Part shown: piece by piece, positions 13,601 through 26,897 of the stretch
Numbering within the stretch: the stretch's first letter is position 1
How the letters are laid out: each line of letters starts with the position of its first letter
Source of the DNA: Casuarius casuarius
Taxonomy: Eukaryota > Chordata > Aves > Casuariiformes > Casuariidae
Length of the DNA stretch: 64,000 bases
Assembly (NCBI GenBank): GCA_003342895.1
Contig: PTFA01000316.1
Coordinates: 128,161-192,160, forward strand
Reading direction: 5' to 3'
The notes under the pieces: generated by a model
Seen by the model: only the letters and a program-made list of their open reading frames with translations
Told to the model about the DNA's origin: nothing
Database searches by the model: none
Translations under genes and position numbers: made by a program

Positions 13601-14869
13601 AAAACAGTTTGGCCCTGTATACCAGAACATCTGCTGAATTCATGAACAGCTTGTTGGCTGAGCTCAACAGCAGGAGAAGCTGTAGTTGATCAGTTCTGCC
13701 ATCTTTGTCAGGTGTAATTTTAGTTGATAGAAATTGCACTACATGGTTTCAGAGGACATGGGGATAATGTGTCCAGATGATAGCAGCATCAACAAAATAT
13801 AGAAAAAAAACCACAGGCAGATGTTAGGGTTATTCTGTCCACATAGATACATGTACTTAAATTTACTTTAATGGAGTTTATCTACTGTCACATTGTGGTT
13901 AGCTCTGTTACAAAGAAGGATTTTATGGTAGGCTGCTAATCCTACAAAGCAGTCCACCTGCTGGGTGGCCATACTGTACAGTGTCTTGGTTGCAGATTTT
14001 CTGTCTTTTTTTTAAGCTTTCTTTCCAAACCTGTTTAATTGTTAGCCTTGTGTACAGCGGAATGAATTGCTTTTTGGTTTTAGTATCTGGCAGGTTATTC
14101 TTGCAGTGAGAAAATGAGACTGTATACTTCCTAACTTCACAGACAGAAAGAAGATGAATTACACACTTTTCAAACTTCACTCTAAAAAAAAAAAAAAATG
14201 CCACTGGTTTTATTTTACTGAATGATTTTTACTTCTGTTCTTGGTTTTCTACTGTGTATGTGGCAGGACAATAGTCAGTTCTGAAATTACCAAAATAAAA
14301 CTTTGACAAACCTGATAAATATAATATTAAAGTACAGTGATACAATTAAAAGAAAATATTTAGTCTGATAATTAAATTATTAGTCTTTGTTTATCAGGTC
14401 CTTTTATGTATAAAAAAATTGGAAATTGGTAGTAAATATAGCTGTTCTGTAATCAAAAAGTCTTGCTGTCAGTATACAGATATGAATTGATTATCTTATG
14501 TCTTTTATCCGCTCCAGGCCCCTCTCTTTTCATCCCCACTACTAGAACTTTTTAAAATTCTGAATCATCACAGCTAGCAAATTTAAATTCAGTGCCTTGT
14601 AAGGTTAATTCAAAAATGTATCAAACTGCAACTTTGAAGCTGACGTGAGCATTTAAAAAAAGGGGGCTTTATCTGTTCTTCATTTAATGCAGCATGAAAT
14701 TAACATCTGAATCAAACAGCAAAATTTTAGTAAATAAGATCCAGTATCTATTATGAGACCTCATTATTCTATATACACAGTAATATTTTTCAAAGTGTAA
14801 TTTTTTTTCTTCCTAGGCTGCTCAAAATGTTTTCCCCCTGTTTTTCAGCGTGGCATTGGGTGTTGGTGT

Positions 14870-14950
14870 TTGTAATTAGATCATTTGCATACAGTGATTG
14901 TCATTAAAAAGTTAGCATTTTCAGTAATTATGTCACGGTATCTGATTTTT
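14870..14950. promoter_or_regulatory. octamer (POU) motif in a complex AT-rich block
   Basis: A perfect POU octamer ATTTGCAT occurs at 14883-14890, with homeodomain-like GTAATTAG just upstream (about 14872-14879) and CAGTAATTATG downstream. Such clusters are common in neural enhancers but also arise by chance in AT-rich DNA. A second isolated octamer is at 6586-6593. Confidence 0.2.
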
Positions 14951-15677
14951 CCAAAATTTACCCATTTACCAGTATTAGAAATTATAATTTACCTCACATA
15001 ATTCTCACCATTCTAACCTTTATTTTCAGTGTTATTTCCCACATGACTGCTTCTCAGGCTCAAGTTTCTTTCCTTGTGTATAATTTTGTAGTCTCCATTT
15101 TAGTGGGATTCTAACTCTAGGGTTTTTTGTGGGGGCAAGGGGGTAAAATGTTGACTGAGAGATACCTTCTGGATATCCAACAAATAAAACTAGAAGCATA
15201 AGCAATGTTAATACCCACTTCCACATTCCAGGAAATTAGTCTCCCCTGTGTCCATTTCTGGCCATAATCAAGTTGCCAAACTCCATAATACAATTACGAT
15301 TAGTTTTTCATAGACTTCCCCTTGGTTGCAGAGACTGCCTTATGCATACGGTACTTTTAATCTGGAAGGGCTTTGTGCTGCTCTCCTGTGTTGAACATGA
15401 GCTGGGAGACCAAAAGATAGAAGCCATTCTGCAATACAGAGATATGAAGCTGTTTAAAAGCAAGAGAGCTGATATAAAGGAGTTAAATTTTCAAAATCCT
15501 TCTTTCTAGATAAGAATACAATTTAGTGAAAGGTTTTCCTCTCCCTAGAAAGATATATAAAGTGGTTGGAGACACTTTGTATTCCAATGTTGCTGTCAAA
15601 GACATCCCAAACATTGTTGCAAAGGTCTCTGTCCACTTTTTGTGAGTCTCTGTTCAAAGGAGGGAATGCTGTTATTT

Positions 15678-15713
15678 TTCTCTCTCTCATTCACTCTCTC
15701 TTTCTCTCTCTTT
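15678..15713. repeat. CT-rich imperfect repeat
   Basis: Runs of CTCTCTCT with ATTCA and TT interruptions, about 36 bp of near-pure pyrimidine. Confidence 0.8.
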
Positions 15714-17574
15714 GTGACTGTGCTCTGCAATGGACATGAGCCAGAGAAATGTCTCTCCTAGTCAATGCAGTCTCTTGTCTGAGGAAATAGAGTAGAGTGG
15801 AGTGAGTAGAGTCAGTGTATCCCATTAAATTATTTCTTTCATTCTAATGCCAATGACTGTGCTTTAGCAAACTATATTGAATTTGCCAGCCATGTAAACC
15901 AAAAATTACATTCTTTATGAAGTAGAAATTATGCTTTAGGAATGGAAAGGTAACACAATAATAAGAAAGCTTCACTAGAGGTGAAATTTGGCTTAAAATC
16001 CTTACTTAGTACGCTAAATACCGAGCCTTCCTTTTAAGGGAAAGAATAAAATATTTCATAGATTCCTAGAGCTTGCGAAGTAATCAGGCCGTTTTCATGT
16101 TCTGCTTGTCAAATGGTTGCATAATCTGAAATACGCAAGAAGTGGGCAACAGAATGGGCCCAGCAAATTAAATAGTCTGTCTTCTATTCTTACAGTTTAG
16201 CATTGCAAATGTGCTTAGTACTTGTGTATTCTAGGCTGCAGAGACCTTCCTAAAAGGGTCTGAATGGAAGGAAGAGTTTGATACAGCAAAGAGGCTTTCC
16301 AGGGCTTTATACAATATGACTTTTCAGATAGCCTGGGGAAATTTAGTGTTTTGCATGGGAGAGTATATTTCTGAAATTGGAGAATGACCATCAATAGAAG
16401 TAATGTACCTTGCCAGGTAAGGCAAGATAGACCATCCATGATAGATTTGGAGAACCAAGTAACAACATTCTCTCTTACACCTTTTTACAGAATTTGGCAA
16501 TTAGGAGAAGTCCTATCCATTGCTAGCCCTCCATTCAATTGCTCACACACAGAGAAAAAACACCTCTCATGCTGGTCAGAATGGGAAACATCATAGAAAA
16601 AACCTCTGCTACTGTAGAGGTGTTGCAGGAGGGAGAGCAATTTTAACATCTGAGAAAGGTATCTGGTACTATTTAAATGGCAACAGTCTAATCAAATTTT
16701 TCTGCTTCTGGAATGTCATTTATTTCCCTTAGTAGCCTTGGTAACTCTCATTGTAGACAGGTTCAGGATGTCTGCCAGGTGTGATTAGAGGCTGTGCGTG
16801 GTGCAGAGATGCTGAACTGGGGTTTGTGAGCGTGTGGTTTGATTGGCATTTGGAGCTGGCCACAGTAACCTTGCCTCATTGATATGTTGTGCATGCATAG
16901 ATCAAAATTCCAGATTCACATTATTCCGAGCTAGCCAAGACCATTCATAAGTGTCAGATTTCATCTCATTTCTGTCTTGGTGACATTCAGATGTGCAAAT
17001 TGAAGAGCTTGGACAAAATAAACCCAACACACAGACAGTTCTGAGATGCTGAGACCTCCAGCTAAGAGCTTGATACCATGAGTTTGGAGTTGGTTACTTT
17101 TGAAGTAAAAATGAAGCCCTGTCCCTCTGTTTCGATTCATGACAAGTGCACCTCTCTACTCTCCCTTAATTGGAGAGAGATCCAAGTTATGTTTGATGGA
17201 GAACCATAGTCAGCATGCTCTCAGAAGACCCTGGAAGGGGAGGGAGTTGAGCACTTGCCAGCAGTTAGAGGTCAGCTTGCATTTACCTGTTAAACTGGGC
17301 ACTTAAGCTGTTGTATCATGTATGTTTGAACAGCAGTTGTTCCCATCGGGCAAGAAGGGAGAGTCCCACACTGTGTGTGGTGCTGCCCATAGCCTACATT
17401 ACCTCTCAGGGTATGCCATCAGCTTCTCTCCTTCCCATGCTTTTTCTAATTCGCTGGCCAAGGGAAGCTCTAACCATGCAAGGCTCAGCTGGGCATGAGC
17501 TCTCTCTCCTTTTCGGCTGTAGGACTGTTTGCCTTGCTTCCCCGACTGACCAGTTCGGAGTGGTTTCCTCTTGT

Positions 17575-17588
17575 GCTGCCATGGTAAC
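17575..17588. promoter_or_regulatory. near-perfect RFX X-box
   Basis: GCTGCCATGGTAAC differs at one base (position 2) from the palindromic X-box GTTRCCATGGYAAC bound by RFX-family factors. It lies in a GC-richer block (about 17150-17700) with no recognised repeat. The motif is seen directly; RFX binding is inference. Confidence 0.35.
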
Positions 17589-17792
17589 AGTGCGGCAGTA
17601 ATAGAAGAGGGGAATGCGTGTGGCATTCAATGGCTGCCAGGTGTATCAAGCAGAGAGCTTGCATTTGACGGAGGCCAAGTTCCCACTACAGTGAGAGATG
17701 GGAGATTTTACGATGGGAGGAGGGGAAGAAGAGAAATGGTTTGAAACCACAGTGCAGAAACTATGGCTAGAAATCAATGCTAACCCTCTTAA

Positions 17793-17828
17793 ATTAGATT
17801 AAATTAGCTTAATTAAATTAGCTTAAAG
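17793..17828. repeat. TTAAATTAG-type short tandem repeat
   Basis: TAAATTAG recurs three times with GATTAAATTAGCTTAATTAAATTAGC organisation. It creates several TAAT homeodomain-like cores. Confidence 0.75.
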
Positions 17829-18549
17829 TAGTAAGTTTAAAATTCAGTATACTCTGGCATGCTTTTATTTACTTTGCCTTTCTTCAGCAACTATGATATC
17901 AAAACTAGTCTGTTTTGAAAAGAGAGCTGGGATTCCTAAGTGATCATTTTGCATGCAGGACCTGGAGCTATAATGATACACATTATATGCACCAGATTTT
18001 AGACAAAATTGTTAGAGTTAACAATACTGCCAAAAGAAATTTCCTGCATTCCTCGCATGGGAGTAGATATAGTCTTGATCTTTACATTTTGTTGTAATAA
18101 TGACTTAAATTTCAAGTGACTTCCATGGTAATTTCAGCAAAATATCCTGATTGCAAATATGCAACAATTTGATTCATTTATTATTTTTCACTGAAATGGA
18201 AAAAAAGAGAGAAAAAATAATGATGATTCCTATGGATCTCTTATTTTCTAAAACAGTTACACCAGTAATTCTGATATGCCTGCTCTAAGAGATGGTTCTG
18301 TCCATTTTGTCCTACAGACTCTTTCCTGAACAGCATTTTGGTAGCAGCTGGCTAGTCTTTGAACTGAGAATCTGTCCCGTAATTGTGGGAGCAGCATCAT
18401 TATTTTAGTGAGGCTTGTTACAGCTGGAGAGAAGCAAGTGTCAGCTATTTATTTGATTCCTTAAAGCCATAGCCACACATCCAGACCAGTATGTTTAGTT
18501 CTATTGTTCCATTCACTGTTTTCCTTAGAATGAATGGTGCAAATGAGGT

Positions 18550-18561
18550 GGGGGGGGGGGG
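18550..18561. repeat. G12 homopolymer
   Basis: Twelve consecutive Gs followed by AAAGGGGGAGG. Length here is likely to be error-prone in sequencing. Confidence 0.9.
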
Positions 18562-18714
18562 AAAGGGGGAGGTCTCCAGCAGTGACCGTAAGTATAGGCC
18601 AAAGGAAGAGTAAGAACAGGGCAAGCGTATGTAATACTTCCTCCTAATACTCAAAGGCTGCCTGTTTTCAGATTTCCACAACCCAGAGAAGTTTCAGAGA
18701 AGTTATGATGTACT

Positions 18715-19085
18715 TAGTAACCATCAAAACTGTGCCTATTACAGAAGAAGAACCACCTTTTGTTTTCAAGTCTGGCTCTTGTTTGTTTTTTTTGATATAT
18801 CCTACTTCTCGTTTCAGAAGAGCTAGTGACCATTCCATGCAGGATTTTGTAGACCTCTGTCATATCCTCCTTAAGCTGACTCTTTTCCAGACTGAAGAAG
18901 TCTACCTTTCTTGTTCCTTGTACAGAAGCCATTTCACACCTTTGATCATCCTTGTAGCCCTTCTCTGTGTCTTTTACAGTTCTGCCATGTCATTTCTGAC
19001 ACGAGCAGCACTTCACACAGTATTTCAGAAGCTAGCACATAATGGACTTATTCAGCGGCACAATATCATTGGTGCTTTTGTCCTA
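18715..19085 (-). mobile_element. ancient CR1 LINE fragment, end of reverse-transcriptase ORF
   Basis: On the minus strand, part of this stretch translates to FFSLEKSQLKEDMTEVYKIL, matching the conserved end of the CR1 ORF2 protein (LFSLEKRRLxGDLIEVYKI type). The DNA also follows the CR1 pattern: a stretch like GACCTCTGTCATATCCTCCTTA, then CTTTTCCAGACTGAAGAAGTC, then a region corresponding to the CACAGTATTC part. It resembles the old CR1 lineages that are abundant in turtles and crocodilians more than the young avian subfamilies. It is truncated at both ends, and no 3' terminal repeat is visible. Confidence 0.75.
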
Positions 19086-20044
19086 GTAGGAAGACTGGTG
19101 GCCAAATGGTGGTGACTTGACACAGGATTCATCATAGGACTATTGGCATTAGTAGCCAGCAGGACCATTCCTAGGATATCAGAGGTGTCAACCCAGACAG
19201 AGCTCCTGAGTGGGCTTTTGTCATTCAGGTGAGGCACTGCAGGGCAGGCCTGGTGCTCCTCTCTGGGCTTAGCAGGATGGGGACCTCACCTGTGGGACAT
19301 GTGCCCTGATGGATCACTGATCTGTGAGGCAACAGAGTTGCAGGAAGGTCATCAGGGAGGTGAGCAGGAAATTGATGTAATGCCAGCAATGACACTGCAG
19401 AGGCAAGGGTTGGGGCCTTGGGACGTAGGCTGCAGAATGACCAAAAGCAAGACTTAAACAGCAAAAGAACATCAGTCACAGAACATGGCACCCTGGAAGC
19501 TCGTGATGTGTGGCAATACAGCAGCTCTCCCTTCATCTAGAAAAATTCAACTGAAGAACAGGTAAAGAGTCCTGGCAACAGAAGGGAAGGATGAACTAGG
19601 TCCCTTGGAAGAGATAATCAGGCCAATAGCTCAACAGGTCAAAACCATGGGGGGAAGAAGCAGTGGTGAGTGTTAGTAGGACTTCCTTCTGCAGAGAATT
19701 GAGGCACCCATCTACAGACCTGGCATGGTGTCACAGGAAGTTTGCTGCTTGCCTGAAGCCAAAATCCAGTATCTCTTTCATGAAGAACAATATGAATATG
19801 TTGGGAATTTCCTTAATCTGTAGTATATCTGCAGGGTAGCTAGAAAAGGAACTAATGATCTAATTATTTTACTTCATTTTATTTTTTTATTGGCAGATGT
19901 AATAAAAGCAGAATAATTCAAAAGCATAGTTTGGATTATCAAAGTTAACTGGTACTGCACAGAACCAGCAATGAGAGAAAATGTGCAAATCTTGAGGATT
20001 TGCAGTACTTGGGTTCAACTTGTTAGCCAGTGCTGCTTGAAAGC

Positions 20045-20061
20045 TTTTTTTTTTTTTTTTT
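20045..20061. repeat. T17 homopolymer
   Basis: Seventeen Ts. No retrotransposed sequence is recognised beside it, so it is not taken as the tail of a minus-strand retrocopy. Confidence 0.9.
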
Positions 20062-22504
20062 GGTAATATTTAAGAATAGTAGAAATATGTTGTTCAACTA
20101 ATAAATGTACTGTCTGCTAGAATACTAGAATAATTTTGTATACAAACCTCCATGTGTTTATATTTATGCTGAATTTCCTTACAGTTTCATTGTAATCCTC
20201 TATTGCTTTGACAGTCTAGCCACATTCATTAAGTGTAGCAAGTGGAATCCTGCAGGGATCAAGCTTATGTGTTATTAGCTGTAAGAAAAGAAAAAACAAA
20301 ATCATATAGGAATTAGGTTGCATGCAGTAAATTGCCCTTTAAAAGTAATAAGCCTATCTTGCTTTGGTATATAACTTTTGAATCCATTTACTAACATATT
20401 AATGATTAGCTCTTTAATAGCTACACAAGGCAGTAATCAAATCTTGTATCCTGATTAATTCAAAGATAATTGTGAATTATCAAATCTGCTCTTGGATAGG
20501 CTGCACTGCCGGTCTGTGAACTAATGAAGAAATCAGTGTCTTAGGAGGCAAGAAATAACAAGAGAGTGTATATATTACTCACTTGAATGATTTCTCCAGT
20601 GGAAGCAGAAGGGAAAGGGACTAGTTGTCTCTAGTTTCTTAGACCATTCTGTGGAGTAAAACTAATGATTTATAATGCTAGCTGTCCATCTGCAAGCAAT
20701 GCCTAGGATGACCTGTAACTTCAAAACTCTGGAAGAGAGAACTTAGTATAATTAGGGAATCGGAGAACCCCATGAACAGGATGACTTTGGATCTCTAAAC
20801 ACAGTGATAGAACGACTGCATGGAAAGTATTATGTGTTATTGGTATCCATACGTGTTGGGTTTTTTTACTTCTGCTACCATCTTGGCGTAATGCCCATCC
20901 AACCACAAATCAGACCATGATCAGAGAAGAAAGGAAAACTAGAAACCAAATGTGTTATTGGAATCGAAAATGTTTTCTCAGTTTTCTCTACATATTTGTG
21001 TGTCAGTTTATGAAACATCGTTGTTTCACTTTCTGAGCTTTTCACAGGTCTTTAAACCATGTAGTTACCTTAAGCATCATCATAAAGCATCTTCCAGCTG
21101 CATCAGGAAAATTTTGCTCTCTTCAAAACAAAAATACCCTACAGATATATATCAGGCTTTTTCATTGTTTTCTTTACTACTTCTGAGTGATGCTGGTCTC
21201 TTAGAGAAGTTCCAGGTGAAAGGCCACCAGTCTACAGCTCTGTCTGGTATACTAGATTTGCTGAACCAGTGAAGTCAGACTCCGAAACAGCTCCCATAAA
21301 TGGAATGACCTTCCCCCTGTCCCCGCCTTAGACTCATGCCTGGATGACTGAGAAGTAAACAGGAATTACAATCTTGGCATAATGTAGCACTGAAGAGTCA
21401 GGATCTGTTACTAAACTCCAGCCCTGCTTCTTTCACTCTGCTTGGAGAATCTCCACTGTCTCTGAGGTTTTGTTTTGCCTCCACACTGAGCTTTACAACT
21501 AATAAGCTGTAAAGCGAGTCAAAGCTTGTGAGTTAGAAAGTCAATTTATCTGGCATACTCCTTACGCTGCTGCTCAAAAGGAGGAGAAGCAAAGGTATGA
21601 GATTAGAAAGTTCTTAGTAGTTCTAATCCTATCCTAACACAGAGGTTTTTACTTATATTTCAGTACTTTGGGGACTTAAGTAGTCTGCACGGGAGGAAGT
21701 GGAATACTACAGCAAAGATGGTTTGTGAGAAACTGTTGAGAGTGTTGGCAAGGGAGGCAGAAACTACTGAGAAGAAAAAGAAAGGAGTGAGCTAAACAAA
21801 GACTAAAGCTGAATACTAAACACAGAAGAAAAAATGGGATAAAAAAGGACTAGGCAATTTGTAACAAAAAATAGAGATGATTTGAATCACTTTGGTGATT
21901 GTACTGGAGAAGAAATAATGCAATTTCCCTAGGAATTGAAGTCCAGACAGTTGGGCAGTATGCCTTCAGAGAGCAAAGCTTGCCTATAACTCACAGAGGA
22001 ACAGGGCAGTGCACCTGGAGAAGGGAAACGGGCAGCTGAATATAATTCTGACTTTATTTTCATCGGAAACTTAAAAATAGAAAATAAAATAAGGTCTGAT
22101 TTCTATAAAAGCTTTTAAAGGCATGAAAGAGACTTCTTTGAAATAATCTAACATGAAAAAGAAGAAATAGTTTATTTTTTAACACCATCAACCACACCTG
22201 TTCTTTACTAAATAATCTATATGCATCATAGCCCAGATTGGGAATTGCTGCACCAAACTTTTCTAAAAAAGAATGTGATTATGAAAGGCCCCGGATCCGG
22301 TGAGAGCATAAGCTAGAGAAATACAGGTTCAGGACAGTAAAATGCTAGTGCATTTATGTCAACTCAAAAGTATCTTTCTGTAAGCAGGATGATGATCAGA
22401 GAGTTTGATAATGGCTGATCTGTGCTGGACAGTTAGTTCTTTTCTTGTAATCCCTAATACAGATTGGCATAAAGCCTTGGGAAAATCATTTTTGGAACTC
22501 ATTA

Positions 22505-23310
22505 ATCATAGAATCATAGGAAAACTTGGTTAAAAGAGACTTCTGAAGGTCTGCTCCAAGTAGGGATGACTTCAGTGTTTGATCAAATGTACATGTGAGT
22601 TTCTAAATCTCCAAGAACGGAGATTCCACAACTTGCCTGGGCAATCTCTTCCAGTGCTTAACCACCATTACTGTGCTTTTCTTTTCATTACATCCAGTCA
22701 GGATTTCCCTTGTTGCAAATTGTGACTATTGCCTTTTCTTTTTGTGGTATACCTCTGACAAGAGACTGGTTCTATCACTGTTACAATCCCCCATTAAGTT
22801 GTAGAAGTCTTCAATTCAATTCAATTCAATTCAATTCAATTCAATTCTTCAATTAGGTCTTCACTAAGCCTTCTCTTCTCTGGGCTAAACAAACCAAACT
22901 CCCTCAGCTTCTCCTTGTACAAATGTGTGCCAACCCCCTAACCATCTTGCTGGCCTTCAGATGGTTTTGCTTCAGTCTCTTGTCATGTCTTTTGTATTGG
23001 TGGCCCCAAACCAGGCACAGTACTCCAGATACAGCTCCAGGAATATCAAATAGAGGGGAATAGTTACTTCCTTGTCTATGAGACCTTTCTGTGGAGATGC
23101 TACCTACAGTTTGGCTTCAGCCTGTACTGTTGCATGGGATTATTCCACTCCCTGTGCAGGACTTCCCATTTGTCTTTCCTGAACTTCATGATGTTCCTGT
23201 TGGCCTATTCCTCCTACTTCTTGAGGTCCCTGAGTGGCAGCCCTGCCTTTCAGCATATGAATTGCTTCCTCCAATGTGGCCTCATCTGCAACTTGATGAA
23301 AGCACATATA
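22505..23310 (-). mobile_element. CR1 LINE fragment, 3' end, antisense
   Basis: The left end ATCATAGAATCATAGG is the complement of the CR1 3' terminal 8-bp repeats (ATTCTATG type), so the element lies on the minus strand. The rest follows CR1 in order: CAACTTGCCTGGGCAATCTCTTCCAG, CTTCTCTTCTCTGGGCTAAAC, CAGTACTCCAGAT, TGAACTTCATGATG and CATCTGCAACTTG. It is strongly diverged and without an open frame. The far boundary is unclear, between about 23310 and 23430. A TTCAA-type microsatellite interrupts it at 22811-22847. Confidence 0.85.
22811..22847. repeat. (TCAAT)7 microsatellite inside the CR1
   Basis: Seven uninterrupted TCAAT units plus two bases, followed by TTCAATTAGGTCTTC. The flanking CR1 sequence on both sides contains GTCTTC, so the array probably grew from a short AT-rich seed within the element. 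Confidence 0.95.
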
Positions 23311-26129
23311 GATACAGTCTATAGCTATTAAAAAAAAATCTTTTCTTTTAATCTTTCTGATTTTTTTTCTTCCATTAACATCCTGCAACACCATATCCAC
23401 CATTAAGTTTTTGAATTTGCCACCTCTCTGCTCCTCTGACTATTATCTTTTCTGAGCTATTCCCCTTACCCTCATTTTATTCAGTGAAGGGGAAAAATGA
23501 AATGCTTCAGGGAAAAAGGGTAAGAACAGTATGAATCAAAACTCAGTTGAAGAATGGAGAAAGTGGAGAAACTTGAGCGATAGGATGGTATGTTCTAAAG
23601 CCCAATTTTGAAGCTTCTGAACAACATTCAGTATCAGATTCATTGGGGCATTGTTAGTGATGTTTTTAGCATGGTTGAAAGCATCAAGACATTCTGTTTT
23701 CCTTCTAGGTACAGAATGGGCTGTCAGGTCTGGTTTGTGTTGGATGCTGTTCCTGGGTTTCTGCCAAATCAAGCTTCTTTAGATTTTGCCATTGTCCACT
23801 GGAAATAGGTGCCTCATTTATAGATGTTCATGGCTTTCCGGTATGATAGGTCAAGAGGAATTTGTTGCCAACACCACTGTTAAGTAATGGCTTAATTCAG
23901 AGTTTATAGAAGTGCAGTACATGAGATTATACATGATGTCATTGGATATGTGTAGCAGTATAAACATACATGACATCGAGGTACAGTTTTTCTTGTTTAA
24001 TAGGCCAAAAGAGCATAGAGCCAACATTGTACATTTCTACAGCCTATGCACTTTAGGAAGTTCTATGTTTTTTAAGATATTTCTGTAAAAGGATTCAATC
24101 CAGGAGACCTTTTATTTGTTTGCGTAGCTGTAATCAGACTTTCTGTATTCATCTCACCAGGGATTCCCAACTTTACCTCAGTACTGCTGTTTGTCTCTAT
24201 TTGAAGATTCAAATGATTTTCAGTGCAGCAATTTGTTTTTGTATGACATATTCGCAGTCAAAAGCTAAACACTTGTTTTTTTTCCTTTTAACAGTATACC
24301 TTAACAATCTTGGGAATACAATAAATCCACAAGGCTGTTCAGCGAGATTTCAATTTTTTGTATCTACTGCTTTTTACCATTTTTAGTAATTTTGCGGTGT
24401 CTTTTGCTCGGCATCAATACACATCTCTGTGCAATTGAAAAGAATTGCTGCAAGACTGTAAAGGATGGAATGAACTAGGCTGGGCTCTAAACATCAGTCA
24501 GATTTTTTTAGGCCCATTTTACTCCTCCCAATATTCAAATGAGTCAATACAATCCATTTAGCAGACATAAGGCTGGAACTAATGAAAACCCCACTACCTG
24601 GAGTGCTCTAAGTTCAGAAGTTCATAACCTGTCTAAAGGCTGTGAAGATTTCCATTAGGCTTACTTAGTTTCCGGACCACTGTGAAACATATGACCTAGC
24701 TCAAGCCCTCCTTAATGCTTGAAGCTTTAGTGGCTGCAGAGAGTAGAACTTCAAGTCTCATATACTGAAAAGGCAAATATCAAACTGCAGTTGTCCTCTA
24801 CGGACTAATGAACATCTTTACTGAAAAGGTTGATAGTGAATAATCACCATTTTTAAACATAAATTGTTCAGGTCCTAGCAGACACCTACTCTTTTTAGCA
24901 CTTTGAAACAATTTGATGAAGTTACCATGAAGCTCCTGCCTTTCCAAGCTGCTCTCTTGATTGACTTCTCTATATTACTCTCATCGTTATCTCTGCTCTT
25001 TCTGTTAGCTTCACACTCCCACACGGTTGCTGTTGTTAAGTGCCAAGGACTGTCAGACTGGTCATTTCAACTTTGCGTTGCCTTTGCATGTGCACTTGCT
25101 CTGGCATCATTGGCCTTTGCAGTGCAACCCATGAGGCTGCATTTGACGTGACGTTACTGAAATTAATTTTGATGTTGAAATGTCGTTTCTGCAATCCTTC
25201 ACTGTGCAATTGTCGTGGCAACAGATTTGTGTAGTCAGTGAGTAGGAACTTGTCTTTAATTTTGATGTTCATATTAGCTTGATTCAGATGAATATTGTAA
25301 GGTTGTGATGATAACACATGGCATGAACTGGTAAAAAATGACTGTAAACAGAACAAATAGAACAAATGATGGAGTCAAGCTCAGTGGTTATTTTTATGAA
25401 ATATAAGCAAATACTATTTCTAATTTCTGTCTTCTTGCAAGTGACAGCTGTTTGAAATCTAAACATATTAATTTATTCAAATATTACTCATTCAAACTGC
25501 TTCCCAAACAAAGATACGGAAGCTTATTAATTTTTTTCTGCTAAAGATTAGTGATACAGAGAGATGGGAGACACTCTCAACTCTTCAATCCTGTTTTTCT
25601 TTCATTCCAGAGGCTACCCTCTGGACCTGCACCTTTGTCATCATATGGGGGATTAATTCACGTGGGTTTTTTGTTAGATTTAATGTAAGGGATAGTTCTG
25701 GAGAAGAAACGGTGTGGAACTCCCCCTGCTCCCCCAGTCCTCTGCCTTTCCTCTCTCTCGTTCCATCTCCAACTTCTGAATGGCACCTCACAGAAGAAGA
25801 CAGTGAGGTGAGAAATAGCCGCCATTAAGGCAAACTAATAACAACATTACTGAATACCTACTCTAGGTGGTTTTTTTGAAGTGATCCAGCACATCACTAC
25901 TTTTGCTTGAGGAGAAACTTCCCCTATCCAGTCATCTCTGGAGAGCAGGACTTGAATAATGTGGGCCAGTGAAAATGGAAAACATTAATTTCCACATCTC
26001 AGGAAGTGTTCCCTCAGTAAGGGACCAACTGTCTAGAGAAAAAGAGACGTTGCTTAAATCTGTCATTTTAGGGGATTTGCCTGAGTAGCAATTTGTACAG
26101 TGGGACTGGAAGAGATTAGTGGAGGATGA

Positions 26130-26425
26130 GTCATGAAATATGCTAGGGAAAGAAAGAAAGGAATGCAGAAGAGCGCAGAAAGAAATAAGAAGGAAATAGA
26201 AACGACGAAGGCAAGAGTATTAAAGTATATTTTGAAGACTAGAATTGTGAGAAAAAAAACATTCTGGAGACAAGGTAATCATGAGATAAATGTGTCAACT
26301 GCGAAAGGCAGAAGTACCCAAGAAGCAGTCGATCAGAGCAATTAAACTGACGGCAGGTAAAACATACAAAATATAAAAGAAGATAGAAAATACAGACAGC
26401 AAAAGAAAAGAAAAAGGCAAAACAA
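26130..26425. other. purine-rich stretch
   Basis: The + strand is dominated by A and G with many GAAA/AAGAAA words. A 70-codon lysine-rich open frame at 26133-26345 reflects this composition and has no family. Nothing functional is recognised. Confidence 0.5.
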
Positions 26426-26871
26426 AGTTTAATTTAAATGTATTTCATATATTCAGTTTGGGGGCATTTTTTATTTAGTTGACCCAGGATAGAACAGACA
26501 AAACAGAAATGGAGTGAGCTTCTTGCATACCTGCCAGAGTAAAAAGGCACGATGAGCTACCTATGTCTGTCTGGGAGAAGACAAATGACAGTATGGACAG
26601 TCAAGGGGGTTAGCTCCTAAGTCCTTCATTTTTATGCTCTTTTGGTAAAGTTATGAGGACAGCTGCATATTCTCATTATGCAGACAGAAAAACGTGCGCT
26701 CTATTAGGCCATAGCAGAAACCATGTCTGGCTTACCCCACCTGGGACAGGTAGTGAAGCTGAACCAATGAAGAAATATACTAAGCTTCTAAATGTGTATC
26801 AGTATCGTTGTTGTGATAGAACACACTGACTTTAAAGTGCTGTGGAACAGAATAGCTGTTAAAGCTTTGGT

Positions 26872-26897
26872 TGTTTTTGTTTTTGTTTTTGTTTTTT
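26872..26897. repeat. (GTTTTT)4 hexanucleotide repeat
   Basis: Four GTTTTT units in unique intron. Confidence 0.85.

Noticed and set aside
16055..16140. TTTCATAGATTCCTAGAG, like the end of a reptilian CR1
   Set aside because: The following sequence does not continue any CR1 pattern I know; the match is too short.
18705..19115. 136-codon open frame on the + strand
   Set aside because: It is the antisense of an ancient CR1 fragment; the meaningful protein match is on the minus strand.
26133..26345. Lys-rich 70-codon open frame
   Set aside because: Explained by a purine-rich stretch; no start context, domain or splice signal.
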